Shown piece by piece: positions 22,878-30,029 of a DNA stretch of 64,000 nt. The notes under the pieces were generated by a model. It was not told where the DNA came from and searched no databases. It was given only the letters and a program-made list of their open reading frames with translations. A program made the translations under genes and the position numbers. Within the stretch, counting starts at the first letter, position 1, and every line of letters starts with the position of its first letter. The DNA comes from Lumbricus rubellus (lineage: Eukaryota; Annelida; Clitellata; Crassiclitellata; Lumbricidae), in contig OX243814.1 in the NCBI GenBank assembly GCA_945859605.1, positions 35,141,452-35,205,451 of the forward strand. The letters run 5' to 3'.

Positions 22878-25800
22878 CGACGGCGACAACGACGACGACC
22901 TTGGATGCATCTTTTTTTAAATTTAGCTTTTAATAAATGCCCGCGTGCTAAAATGCCGAACATTTATGTTTTCGAGTAAATGGGTGTATAATTTGAAATT
23001 TAGCAGTGCTGCTTTAATCTATTTTCAATCACGAATGTTTACCGTATAGGCCTACAAAATAACAGACTTGTTGAATTGAAATGATTTTATATTTTACAAC
23101 ATGTTATTAACACTCACTGTAAGTGAAGTTATTTATAATTAATAACCAATAAATGACCGTCGAGAGTATAGTTTCCTTTTATAAAAGCTGTTTTTTTTTG
23201 CTGTTTTTCACCGTCTCAAGAGAGAGTAGGCTACACTTAGGCCCATGTGCATGCAAACATGTGTGCAAACATACATGCATTCACACAGGCATAACATTGC
23301 ATATATTATACGTTCATGGGTTGTAGACGCATACACAAGATATACCCACATAGGCCTACACAAGATGAGAATTGCCTGAGGGTTGAGAGATTCAACCCCT
23401 AGTCTTTTTTATAGGGCCATATACAATGTAATATAGTCTTTTTTACACCCCAACTTCACGTGGGTCATCATGGTCCGAGCCCAGGTACTTTCCCCACAAT
23501 TTTTGTACTGCATATTCATGCATACACAAATACAATAATACATACACCATTACACCATACATGAGTAAATAAGAGACGTCCCATGACGTGCCGGATTGAC
23601 TCATTTGAATTTCATATAAGGCATATAGCAGTTGACTCTTTGGCTCTTTATAAGTGGAGAATGCAATAAAATGAGTTACATTGAAGTAGACCTACTGTTG
23701 CATTGCGCTTAATTCCCAGAGGTCACTCCGCTCTGTTCCTTAAGAACCTAAAGACTGTTTTATTTAGCGTGGTTGGGCCGGGAGCGCTTCTGAGTAGCCT
23801 ACCTTGAAGAGGCGCTATATAAATTTCCGAAATAAAATAAATAAAATAAATAAATAAAATGTTAATATTGGATCACAGTTTGTGCCACTATGTTACTTAT
23901 TGACCGCATCTTACGGCAACAGCCGTAGGCTTGTAAACTTAAGCAACATAATATTATGAGTCTGCTTACTTACTGCATAGCATTATAGCTATATATTACA
24001 TAGACTGTACAGTGCACTGCACAGGTATACTGCGTATAATAGGTAGATTACAATCACTGCATGGGTAGACTGCACAGTGCACAGTGGGGCACGGTGGTGT
24101 AGTGGGTATGTTCGTTGCCGTGTAGCCGGATGGTTGCAGGTTCGAATCCATCTCAAGTTGCCGCGAAAGGACCTTGGGCAAGTCCTTCACTCGCAACTGC
24201 TCAGTGCTTCAGCGTGAAACTCCGATGCAGTGTCCACGCTGTATAGTTTGGAGCGCTTCTGAAGAGATTCTTGATGGGGCGCTATAGCAAGTGTAAATAC
24301 AAACACACAAACAGGTAGACTGGATGGTTATACTGCAATCACTGCATATGTGGATTGCATAGGTAGATTGCATAGGTAGATTGCATAGGTAGTTTGCATA
24401 GGTAGATTGCATAGGTAGACTGTATGGTCATATACTAGCTATGAAAGGTAAGCCTATCTGCTTTCTTTTCGTTGTAATTTTTATTCATGAACGCATATCT
24501 AGTATACGTGCTGCACTCTGAGGTTCTTTACAATATAATAATTGTGGATGGTTTGTTTTCAGAGAGGGCGAAACGCGTGCCAGCCATGTTGGATTGGCCG
24601 ACCGTCAGCACGAAACTTCCGTGGGGTCCACTCTTCCTTCTCGGAGGAGGATTTGCATTGGCAGAAGCATGCGATGTAAGCACAACAGATTTATGCCTAA
24701 ATCCTGGCCATAACTTATTCCTAACTCCAACCCTAACCCGTAAGAATTAATAGGTTTAGTAATAAAGATACTGCATGTTTGAAATCTAGTTTTCGTATTA
24801 ATAATTAATTATAGGCCTAATTCATGCTATGTATAATCTAACCCTAATCCTAACTTTAGGCCTAATTCTAACCCTCACCCTAACTCTAACTCTAACCCTA
24901 ATTCAAACTCTTTAGAATCAATAATTATAGTAATAAAGATGCTGGTTGCAATCTAGTTTTCGAATATATTATGGTTTGTGTGTGTGTTGAATATATTAAA
25001 TTATCAGGAGTCTGGTTTGACTGAAGTGATCGCCGATCAGTTGGTCGCACTGGAGGCCATTCCTGTCTGGGCCATCGCCTTAATCATCACAATCATCGTC
25101 TCCTTCGTCACGGAAATCACTTCCAACGCGGCCGTCATCTCTCTCATGCTTCCAATACTCAATGCACTGGTTAGTATTGGCGCTATATAAATGTCAAATT
25201 GAAGCATACCTTTGTTAGGTAGAATGGTAACTATCATTTCATTTTCAAGCAGTTAGCAGATGACACAAGCAGACTTAGTGAAATTGACATCGGCATATTA
25301 GGCATACATAGTTTACATACATATTACAATGTTTATTACATAATACATATCCTACATGCTTACGTACGTACGTACATACATAATACATACATGCATGCAT
25401 GCATACATACATTCATGCATATAAGCATTCAAGCATACATACATAACAGGCAGTTACTATACAGTTGACGATATATGGTTGTTGGCCACGTTAGTTCGGT
25501 TGCATAATATGTGATTTATAATGTCTGGTTTAGGCGGTGGATCTAGAAATCAATCCTCTGTACCTGACGCTATCAGCTGGAATGGCCGCATCCTATGCGT
25601 TTATGCTTCCCATTGCCACACCTCCAAACGCAATCGTCTTCTCCTACGGTCATCTGAAAATCCTCAACATGGTTCGTATATATGTTGCGATAATTAATAT
25701 TTTAAAATTCATTTTGACAAATAAACGTCTATTCTTGTCTTTTATTCGTTGCTTTTTCATGTTTTATATAGCCTATAGGCCCTATCCTGTTTCATTTCAT

Positions 25801-26433
25801 GTTCGTATTCTATGCGAGTTTCTTTGTAAATGTTATTCCTGTCAAGCCTGAAATGTATCTGAATCTGTATTCGTTTTTTTTATCTACCAATTTATAGTCT
25901 TTTATATAGTATCATGCTAACTGTAGATTAAAGTTGCCTGCATGTCAATCTCATATGCATAATCAGAGCCGGATTAAGAAATGTGGGGGCCCGGTTCGGA
26001 ACAATTTGTGGGATCTTCGATCGAAAAATCTGATGACTTTTTTTAGTCGTTTGGCCAAAATTTCGTCAAAATATACCAATTTTCCCCTCCAAAATTTCTT
26101 TTCGCGTGTGTGGGGCCCCTAAAGTGTTGGTGCCCCTGTTCGGCCGAACATGTTGAACATGCCTTAATCCGGCCCTGTGCATAATGGTACAAATAGCCTA
26201 CGTATATATAATATATATAGCCTACTATGCATTAAGTTTTATGCGAATGTGCATCCTGTGCCTATTCTGTCTGTTCATCACAGGCGTCGGTTGGTTTCAT
26301 GATCAACATTCTCTGCATATTGGTCGTCACTCTCGGCATCAACACATGGGGAATGGCTTTATTCGACCTCGATACCATACCATGGGCCACGACGAACAGC
26401 ACCGTCGCCACGACACACTACTCTGTAACATAA
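7336..26433 (+). CDS. SLC13: SLC13-family sodium-coupled dicarboxylate/sulfate transporter (13 exons, 675 aa)
   Basis: Exons: 7336-7479, 12440-12589, 13167-13282, 17110-17342, 19321-19378, 20343-20675, 21108-21236, 21689-21787, 22433-22635, 24563-24675, 25008-25169, 25534-25671, 26284-26433. All introns are GT-AG and every join keeps phase, giving 2028 nt including TAA. The family imports sulfate or Krebs-cycle di/tricarboxylates with sodium across the plasma membrane. Family marks are SNTATTAMM (SNT at 154-156), SSNVGGTATLTGT (about 321-333), WFTRDPGF after TM segments, LLGGGFALA, and SYAFMLPIATPPNAIV (600-615), which fits the Na:sulfate symporter signature. A long charged loop (about 190-310) lies between the halves. 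An N-glycosylation site NST (664-666) lies in the short C-terminal tail. The second SNT motif reads SNA (565-567). Substrate cannot be assigned from sequence alone. Confidence 0.93.
7580..7850. repeat. Degenerate CATG/CATA-rich microsatellite in SLC13 intron 1
   Basis: Runs of catacatgcatgc with CCGTCCGT interruptions. No coding evidence. Confidence 0.7.
8397..8597 (-). mobile_element. hAT-type MITE, complete copy B (201 bp, perfect 8-bp target duplication)
   Basis: Ends CAGGGATTTTTTAACG and AACAGCCCTG, with internal family landmarks on the minus strand. It is flanked by the perfect direct repeat ccaaattg (8389-8396 and 8598-8605). An 8-bp duplication and CAGGG ends are typical of the hAT superfamily. 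It has no coding capacity and lies in SLC13 intron 1. Confidence 0.9.
8888..8960. repeat. AT-only microsatellite (AATTATT)n
   Basis: About 70 bp of interleaved ATT and AAT units that can self-pair. Confidence 0.85.
9272..9453 (-). mobile_element. tRNA-derived SINE, minus strand
   Basis: On the minus strand: GGGGCGCGGTGGTGAAGTGG head, B box GGTTCGATTCC, AAGTCCT-type core, then GAAACTCCGATTCAGTGTCC and GCGCTGTAGTTGGGAGC. A (CT)n(AT)n tract adjoins the head end. Confidence 0.85.
9454..9550. repeat. (CT)n followed by (AT)n microsatellite
   Basis: About 65 bp of CT/CTTT followed by about 30 bp of AT, abutting the SINE at 9272-9453. Confidence 0.9.
9865..10052 (+). mobile_element. tRNA-derived SINE, plus strand
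   Basis: GGGGCGTGGTGGTGTAGTGG with an A-box-like segment, B box GGTTCGAATCC, then CCTTGAGCAAGTCCTTCAC, GAAACTCAGATGCAGTGCCC and GGGAACGCCTCTGAGTAG. It is one of the best preserved copies and is inverted relative to the copy at 9272-9453, about 410 bp away. Confidence 0.88.
10430..10490 (+). mobile_element. SINE/LINE 3' tail fragment
   Basis: Carries GGAACGCCTCTAAGG and CTTGAAGTGGCGCTATATAA, the shared 3' module of the local SINEs and LINE ends. The 5' part is not recognisable. Confidence 0.65.
10700..10762. repeat. (TA)n with AATT interruptions
   Basis: AT-only tract in SLC13 intron 1. Confidence 0.9.
12440..12589 (+). CDS. SLC13: SLC13 exon 2 (residues 49-98)
   Basis: Acceptor ataatag|GAGGCG and donor GCG|gtaggt, phase 0 to 0. 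It encodes EAKCGYALILMAIYWITETL and the next hydrophobic stretch, matching the second conserved SLC13 block (aromatic and Trp followed by TE.LPLAVTALLP). Confidence 0.92.
12617..12731. mobile_element. mariner-type MITE (115 bp, TA target duplication)
   Basis: Inverted ends CAGGGTGGTCCAGCATAAAT and its complement, about 23 bp each, bounded by TA (12615-12616, 12732-12733). CAGGGTGG ends with TA duplication are typical of mariner-derived miniature elements. It lies 28 bp into SLC13 intron 2. Confidence 0.85.
12770..12950 (+). repeat. Purine-rich tract (GGA/GAA)n
   Basis: About 180 bp that is nearly all A and G on the plus strand, inside SLC13 intron 2. The Leu/Phe/Ser-rich open frame on the other strand is an artefact. 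Confidence 0.8.
13167..13282 (+). CDS. SLC13: SLC13 exon 3 (residues 99-137)
   Basis: Acceptor ttatag|GACACT and donor TCGAG|gtgaga (phase 2). It encodes DTSVVFIGGLMMALAIEKCN followed by LHRRIGL, a conserved SLC13 block (LAIEKWNLH in relatives). Confidence 0.92.
13540..13740 (-). mobile_element. SINE-like repeat, second family, minus strand
   Basis: The minus-strand 3' module (CTGAGTAGGTTTCTTGAAGA, then GCGCTATCTAAATTC) is joined to a different body that includes acagctaaaa and gtgggaggccattacagac. A related copy lies at 14458-14640 and a distant one at 55735-55995. Confidence 0.6.
14458..14640 (-). mobile_element. SINE-like repeat, second family, minus strand
   Basis: It shares ttcaagaaacctactcagag, the body words and the ggtcattccagatgg.cgg.ac segment with 13540-13740. 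Confidence 0.6.
14641..17109. other. Rest of SLC13 intron 3
   Basis: About 2.5 kb of AT-rich intron. Short open frames were seen but none has splice sites, codon bias or family motifs. No mobile element could be recognised here. Confidence 0.5.
17110..17342 (+). CDS. SLC13: SLC13 exon 4 (residues 137-215), first SNT motif
   Basis: Acceptor tctgaag|GCTTCT, donor GCAT|gtgaga (phase 1). It encodes WFLSMWISNTATTAMMIPVA, the first SNT motif that binds sodium and substrate in SLC13 carriers. A charged cytosolic stretch and eight alanines from a GCT/GCC repeat follow. The alanine tract sits at the edge of the exon. Confidence 0.94.
17343..19320. other. SLC13 intron 4
   Basis: AT-rich intron with several TAGGCCTA words (for example two overlapping at about 18669) but no recognised element. 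Confidence 0.5.
19321..19378 (+). CDS. SLC13: SLC13 exon 5 (residues 215-234)
   Basis: Short 58-nt exon with acceptor tttgaag|ATAATC and donor GACGG|gtgagc. It encodes YNQAYLEDDCAEMTYFGEDG, part of the cytosolic loop. Only this phase joins exons 4 and 6 without a stop. Confidence 0.75.
20215..20320. repeat. (CATA)n microsatellite next to SLC13 exon 6 acceptor
   Basis: ATGC-type then CATA-type tetranucleotides, ending about 25 bp before the exon 6 acceptor. Confidence 0.9.
20343..20675 (+). CDS. SLC13: SLC13 exon 6 (residues 234-345)
   Basis: Acceptor cttgtag|TGAGTA, donor ACGGA|gtaagt. The first two thirds encode a polar acidic loop (NQHQTVFDNTS, GEDGEEDSESKDDE). The last third encodes ARMLCLAVAYSSNVGGTATL, the hallmark SLC13 segment (SIGGT.TLTGT in relatives). 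Confidence 0.94.
21108..21236 (+). CDS. SLC13: SLC13 exon 7 (residues 345-388)
   Basis: Acceptor gtacag|AGTGTA, donor ATGGAG|gtaaga. It encodes LTYTTWLLFGLPHSVLCLIL and AWGWLQFFFMGW, corresponding to F.SWF.F..P....LL.AW.WLQ in relatives. Confidence 0.93.
21689..21787 (+). CDS. SLC13: SLC13 exon 8 (residues 388-421)
   Basis: Acceptor tttcag|ACCGTT, donor ATCGG|gtagac. It encodes a cysteine-bearing loop (RPFCFCCVED) and ALRDEYDKLGKIG, matching the conserved I..Y..LG.. helix of the family. Confidence 0.9.
21815..21965. repeat. (TCA/TCG)n microsatellite in SLC13 intron 8
   Basis: About 150 bp of TCG/TCA then ACA triplets, starting about 30 bp after the exon 8 donor. The poly-Ser and poly-Met open frames are artefacts. 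Confidence 0.92.
22130..22327 (+). mobile_element. hAT-type MITE, complete copy C (198 bp) inserted in a LINE/SINE tail
   Basis: Ends CAGGGCTGTTTTAAAGG and TTAAAAAAAAGCCCTG. Flanks actgaggc (22122-22129) and actgcggc (22328-22335) differ by one base, an 8-bp target duplication. Removing it restores a LINE-like 3' tail (ccgtactg.ggcttggagcacttctgggtag then ggtgctatataaat), so it inserted after that tail. Confidence 0.88.
22328..22400 (+). mobile_element. SINE/LINE 3' tail fragment
   Basis: GGCTTGGAGCACTTCTGGGT, then CTTAAACCGGTGCTATATAAA and an AAATAAATGAATG tail. It is split from its upstream part by MITE copy C and ends close to the exon 9 acceptor. Confidence 0.7.
22433..22635 (+). CDS. 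SLC13: SLC13 exon 9 (residues 421-489)
   Basis: Acceptor gttgtag|TTGGGG, donor GGAG|gtcagt. It encodes IVLLILLVALWFTRDPGFAP, the diagnostic WFTRDPGF block, then a hydrophobic segment ending RPNWLCFRSPGG. Confidence 0.94.
22795..22885. repeat. (GAT)n microsatellite in SLC13 intron 9
   Basis: About 90 bp of GAT repeats followed by GACGAC/GGCGAC triplets. Confidence 0.95.
23700..23862 (+). mobile_element. LINE 3' end (L2/CR1-like tail)
   Basis: Contains cgctctgttccttaagaac then ttgggccgggagcgcttctg, CTTGAAGAGGCGCTATATAAA and an (AAATA)n tail. The part before the tail reads like the degraded end of a LINE reverse transcriptase (S...FK..LKT.LF pattern). The tail module is the same as in the SINEs, fitting SINE mobilisation by this LINE. 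Confidence 0.6.
24084..24312 (+). mobile_element. tRNA-derived SINE, complete plus-strand copy
   Basis: GGGGCACGGTGGTGTAGTGG head, B box GGTTCGAATCC, GACCTTGGGCAAGTCCTTCAC core, GAAACTCCGATGCAGTGTCC, TTGGAGCGCTTCTGAAGAG and terminal GGGGCGCTATAGCAAGTG. It is the fullest copy of the family here. The core resembles the GACCTTGGGCAAGTC segment known from CORE-type SINEs. Confidence 0.9.
24348..24420 (+). repeat. 14-bp minisatellite (ATTGCATAGGTAGA)n
   Basis: Five to six near-identical units of about 14 bp just after the SINE at 24084-24312. Confidence 0.85.
24563..24675 (+). CDS. SLC13: SLC13 exon 10 (residues 489-526)
   Basis: Acceptor gttttcag|AGAGGG, donor GCGAT|gtaagc. It encodes MLDWPTVSTKLPWGPLFLLG and GGFALAEACD, the conserved W.....PW....LLGGGFALA block. 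Confidence 0.94.
24837..24905 (-). repeat. Degenerate telomere-like CTAACC repeat
   Basis: CTAACCCTAATCCTAAC, CTAACCCTCACCCTAAC and further variants. It lies inside SLC13 intron 10, so if telomere-derived it is interstitial. A shorter stretch lies at 24715-24740. Confidence 0.6.
25008..25169 (+). CDS. SLC13: SLC13 exon 11 (residues 527-580), altered second SNT motif
   Basis: Acceptor ttatcag|GAGTCT, donor CTG|gttagt, phase 0 to 0. It encodes ESGLTEVI then VSFVTEITSNAAVISLMLPI. Relatives have SNT or SNV at the site that reads SNA (565-567) here. The SINE-type tail word GGCGCTATATAAAT begins 10 nt after the exon end (25179-25192). Confidence 0.93.
25350..25450. repeat. ATAC/ATGC-rich tetranucleotide stretch
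   Basis: Degenerate CATA and CATG repeats in SLC13 intron 11. Confidence 0.7.
25534..25671 (+). CDS. SLC13: SLC13 exon 12 (residues 581-626), family signature
   Basis: Acceptor gtttag|GCGGTG, donor AACATG|gttcgt, phase 0 to 0. It encodes INPLYLTLSAGMAASYAFML then PIATPPNAIVFSYGHLKI. This contains the Na:sulfate symporter signature arrangement S-x2-F-x2-P-I-A-x3-N-x-I-V. Confidence 0.95.
25964..26177 (+). mobile_element. hAT-type MITE with GCCGGATTAAG ends (214 bp)
   Basis: Ends CAGAGCCGGATTAAG and CTTAATCCGGCCCTG, flanked by the perfect 8-bp duplication tgcataat (25956-25963, 26178-26185). It is a different family from the CAGGGCTTTTTAA elements. It lies in SLC13 intron 12. Confidence 0.9.
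26284..26433 (+). CDS. SLC13: SLC13 exon 13 (residues 627-675 and stop)
   Basis: Acceptor catcacag|GCGTCG. It encodes the last membrane segment (GFMINILCILVVTLGINTWG) and a short outer tail with the glycosylation site NST, ending THYSVT and TAA (26431-26433). The stop is followed by CTA and a threonine-coding ACC repeat that stays in frame. Confidence 0.94.
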   Translation, partial: ASVGFMINILCILVVTLGINTWGMALFDLDTIPWATTNSTVATTHYSVT

Positions 26434-26660
26434 CTACACACCACCACTAACACTACTAACACCGCCGCCACCAACACCATTACCACCACCACCACCACCA
26501 CCACTACAGCCACCACCACTAACACCACCACCACCACCACCACCACCACCACCACCACCACTACAGCCACCACCACTAACACCACCACCACCACCACCAC
26601 CACCACCACCAACACCAACACCATCACCACCACCACCACCACCACTACCGCTCTCTTCGA
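26434..26660 (+). repeat. (ACC)n microsatellite in the SLC13 3' region
   Basis: About 220 bp of ACC triplets with two copies of an ACTACAGCCACCACCACTAA interruption. It starts directly after the stop codon, so it lies in the 3' UTR or in a readthrough extension. No AATAAA was found in the next few hundred bases. Confidence 0.9.
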
Positions 26661-27263
26661 TGGATACACGAAGACAGTAATATCGTTGGATGATTGGATG
26701 AACTAGTCTTGCGGTTCTCTTGAATTGCCACAAAAGTCTTACGAAGTCACCTAGCACAATTCACGTGTCAGCTTAAAGTATAAGGACCGAGCTTCAAACA
26801 GATTAAGAATAAGATTTTGCTTAAATAATATTGCAGCAGATATTGAGTAATGAGTATGGACTATATGTAAGCTTATAGCCTATATGACTGCATATCGTTC
26901 GAGAGAAGATGCGTCTGAGTTTAAGACAAACTTTCTTAGAGGACTACCGAGCACCAGACATGCATGCATGATTGTATGCGAATGTGTACAACATTCCTCT
27001 GCATACGTTTGCATGTATGCTTGTAATGTAATGCTATGCAATGTGATGCATTGTAATGTAATGTAGATCTCCGACATTTACCAGCGCAGCACAATCTATA
27101 GTTTGTCAGGTAGACCTGTCTATACTTCATCAGGTCAAGTTTGCAGGTTTTTGTTCTTTTGTGTGCCAGGACACAATTGTTCTGAATTCTGTCTTTCCTT
27201 AATATCTGTGATCGATAAGCGTTACAGCTGATTAATTACCAATCTCAGAATGGGAATCGTAAG

Positions 27264-27410
27264 AGGAATGGAGGGAAGAAGTAGACTAAGCTGTTATTCG
27301 CATTTACAAAGAATGGAGGGGAATGTAGACTAAGCTGTTATTCGCATTTACAAAGAATGGAGGGGAATGTAGACTAAGCTGTTATTCGCATTTACAAAGA
27401 ATGGATGCTC
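27264..27410 (+). repeat. 44-bp minisatellite, about 3.3 copies
   Basis: The word ctgttattcg recurs at 27291, 27335 and 27379, a 44-bp period. The copies are almost identical, so this is a recent expansion. Confidence 0.9.
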
Positions 27411-28595
27411 TTACACACCTACGAAGATTGAAGGGAGGAGATGGGCTAGACCTTTACGTATATCCTAGTCTCAATTGCAAACACATACATGTAGAACAAC
27501 GTTGAAATTGATAATTAAATTAAGTAGCTTGCAAAATTGTTTTTTAAAACTATGTAATTTGACGCAGTATGATACGGTAAGTAAAATACTACTACTAGTA
27601 TGCTACTACTACTACTACTACTATTTCACTTAAAACCAGATATCAGTGCAACTTGTGCAAGTGATGAATTGAACTAAAAATATAATCTGTATTTATTGGT
27701 CGGCATTAGCTGCTATAATTATAGGCCGACATTCGGGCATAAAGATGTGACTAAATAAAATCGTGCATTTGTAACTTTTTGTTGCGTTATGTTTTTTGAT
27801 CGTCAAAAATACGGTGGGTGGACTCACTAAGAGTGATATAACTTTTGTTCTGTTTGGAGTTACTTTGTGAAATTTTGATTTTGTACGTAGGTACAATATA
27901 TTAATAATGTAAATTAAATTTTAATTTTAATTTTTAATTAATTTTAATTTTTAATTAATTATTAATGTAAATATGAATTGCTTTTAGGCCTGTAAAGTTT
28001 GATTTAAATATTCATTCTTTTGACCAAGATATTGGCATAAAACTCAGGAAGTAGCCTACTTTTGACCCACCCTGTATACACTATTATTATACACCTATAT
28101 AATATCGAAACCGCTTAACCATTTTGTGTAACTTATATACATAGGCCTACATTTGTGATTTTTACGCGAAGTCCTTTCCACATAGTCCTGAATAAATATT
28201 ATAATATCACAAGACCGGGTTTGCCAGTTGTAATTGGTGCCACTTAGCCTATATGAGTCAGTGGAACACTCTGCTAGGTAGGTCCCTAACTCTATCAACA
28301 AACTGAACCATTTCTACACCCCGAACTAGAACAGTCAATATAAAACCTATATAAAGCATAAACGATTCACAACGCCAAAAAATAGAATTAGGCCTAAAAC
28401 GATGACGATGGAATACTAGCTAAAACGATGATGCATTAAGTTCAGGATATGTGCATGCTATAATTAATTATTGGAAAGATATTTCCTGAATGAACTGAAT
28501 TTGAAGCAAAAACTGTTTCAGTCCAGACTAAATAACTCACAACCAAACACAAATTTATGAATGGGTCTAGTTATAATGAATGACTGAATGACTAT
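27411..28595. other. Unassigned intergenic DNA
   Basis: AT-rich DNA with a short (ACT)n at 27586-27622 and a single mariner-like end (CCACCCTGTATA, 28067-28078). No gene was seen. Confidence 0.5.
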
Positions 28596-29158
28596 TAGTC
28601 CATCATGTGCCATGAGGTCTCGTTTGCAAAATGGTGTTGGGGGAGTTTCTCACTTCCAATCAGTCAGTGGGTCCCTGGACATGAAAAATCACCGAGGTGC
28701 TTGTCTGCCATGACGTCACGAATGGCGTAATTGACAAATCCAATATGGCCGCCGTCGGCCATATTGGAAAATTCATCTTCTTGATTTCTTGCAGTATATT
28801 CACGTGTAATACCTCTATTTGTACTGATTAAGATATGCAAAATTCATTTCTGATATTGTTTTTGTCATCAGGGGTCATCTTGAGGTCATACGGTCATGGT
28901 CAAGGTCAATTTGTCATCTTTTTCATTTCTTGCAGCTTATGCACGTGTAATACCTCTAATGGTACTAATTCTGGTATGTAGAATTCATTTCTGATATTGT
29001 TTTTGTCATTAGAGGTCATCTTAAGGTTATAGAGGTCATGGTCAAGGTCACTGAGTTTCATCTTTTCCTTTTTTACAGAATATACATGTGTAATACCTAC
29101 AAATTTACTGATTCGGGTATGTATAATTCATTTCTGATATTGCTTTTGTCATCCGGGG

Positions 29159-29503
29159 TCATCTGAAGGTTATGAGGTCATAGTCAAGGTGATTTGTTGC
29201 ATCAATGGTGTCGATTATAACTTGAATGAATGCAGCGTCGAAGAAGGTGTTATAACTTTTTCGAACAAATTTAGTTAGCTTATTATGACATGTTAAAAGA
29301 CAATGCTGCTTTATGTCATATTTCAGTGCACCAGTAACGGTTGTCTTCAAAATATAACCATTAGGATTGTTTTGGATGTGTGCAAGCACGTTTGTGTCGT
29401 ACATGTTTTGCAGGATGAGTTTTTGTCTTCCCATCACAAAATGTGACACAAAAATTTGCCTCGGCGTGGCTACCACAGCGCCGATTGTCACACTTGCCTG
29501 CAC
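29159..29503 (-). other. Open frame in left foldback arm (114 codons), mirrored on the right
   Basis: The frame encodes a protein beginning MQASVTIGAVVATPRQ and ending LDYDLITFR. The same frame is present at 31083-31427 on the plus strand with very few changes. A second mirrored frame lies further in (29528-29878 on the left, pieces at 30653-30986 on the right) and contains CETFDQLRLDNYI and ALPPTSSEIRGH. That second pattern resembles segments of uncharacterised proteins common in repetitive animal DNA, so these may be remains of a transposon protein. No catalytic motif was recognised. Confidence 0.4.
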
Positions 29504-30029
29504 AGCTACATAATATAGTGAGCAGAATTATCGACAAAGGATGCAGACATTGTGATGGAAGCAGCGCACCGAAGTGTTTCTTTCATCCGCGATTTCATGG
29601 CTCCATAGTTTTGCTTCATGTTCGTTGTGTGTTGCAAGTGCCCCTCGCTGGATGTGGCCTCTGATTTCGCTGCTTGTTGGAGGGAGTGCATCTATTCCGA
29701 ACGCGGATGTGATATAGTTGTCTAATCTTAGCTGGTCGAACGTTTCACAGTTGTAATTGACCTTGGCTCTGCCCAGACACGTACCAAGTACTTCTCTACT
29801 AATGATGCATCTTGCTCTAACAGCGTGTCTGTCTCCCCAAAGTTTGTTAGATACTGTAGTGTACTGGGCTGCAGGCAAATAGCTGTGTGTCTGGATCCCA
29901 CCTTGGACTTAGGCCTGCAGGTCAACATCATAAGATTGGATATAGACAGCTATATCTGTCAGCAGGGAACCCGGATCGGCAGCATAGATTATACACAGGG
30001 ATCCACGAGGAGCTAGTGGACATGCCCAA

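Noticed and set aside
27808..28077. Possible mariner MITE between TACGGTGGGTGG and CCACCCTGTA
   Set aside because: The two ends match over only a few bases and the inner parts do not pair; one end alone is convincing.
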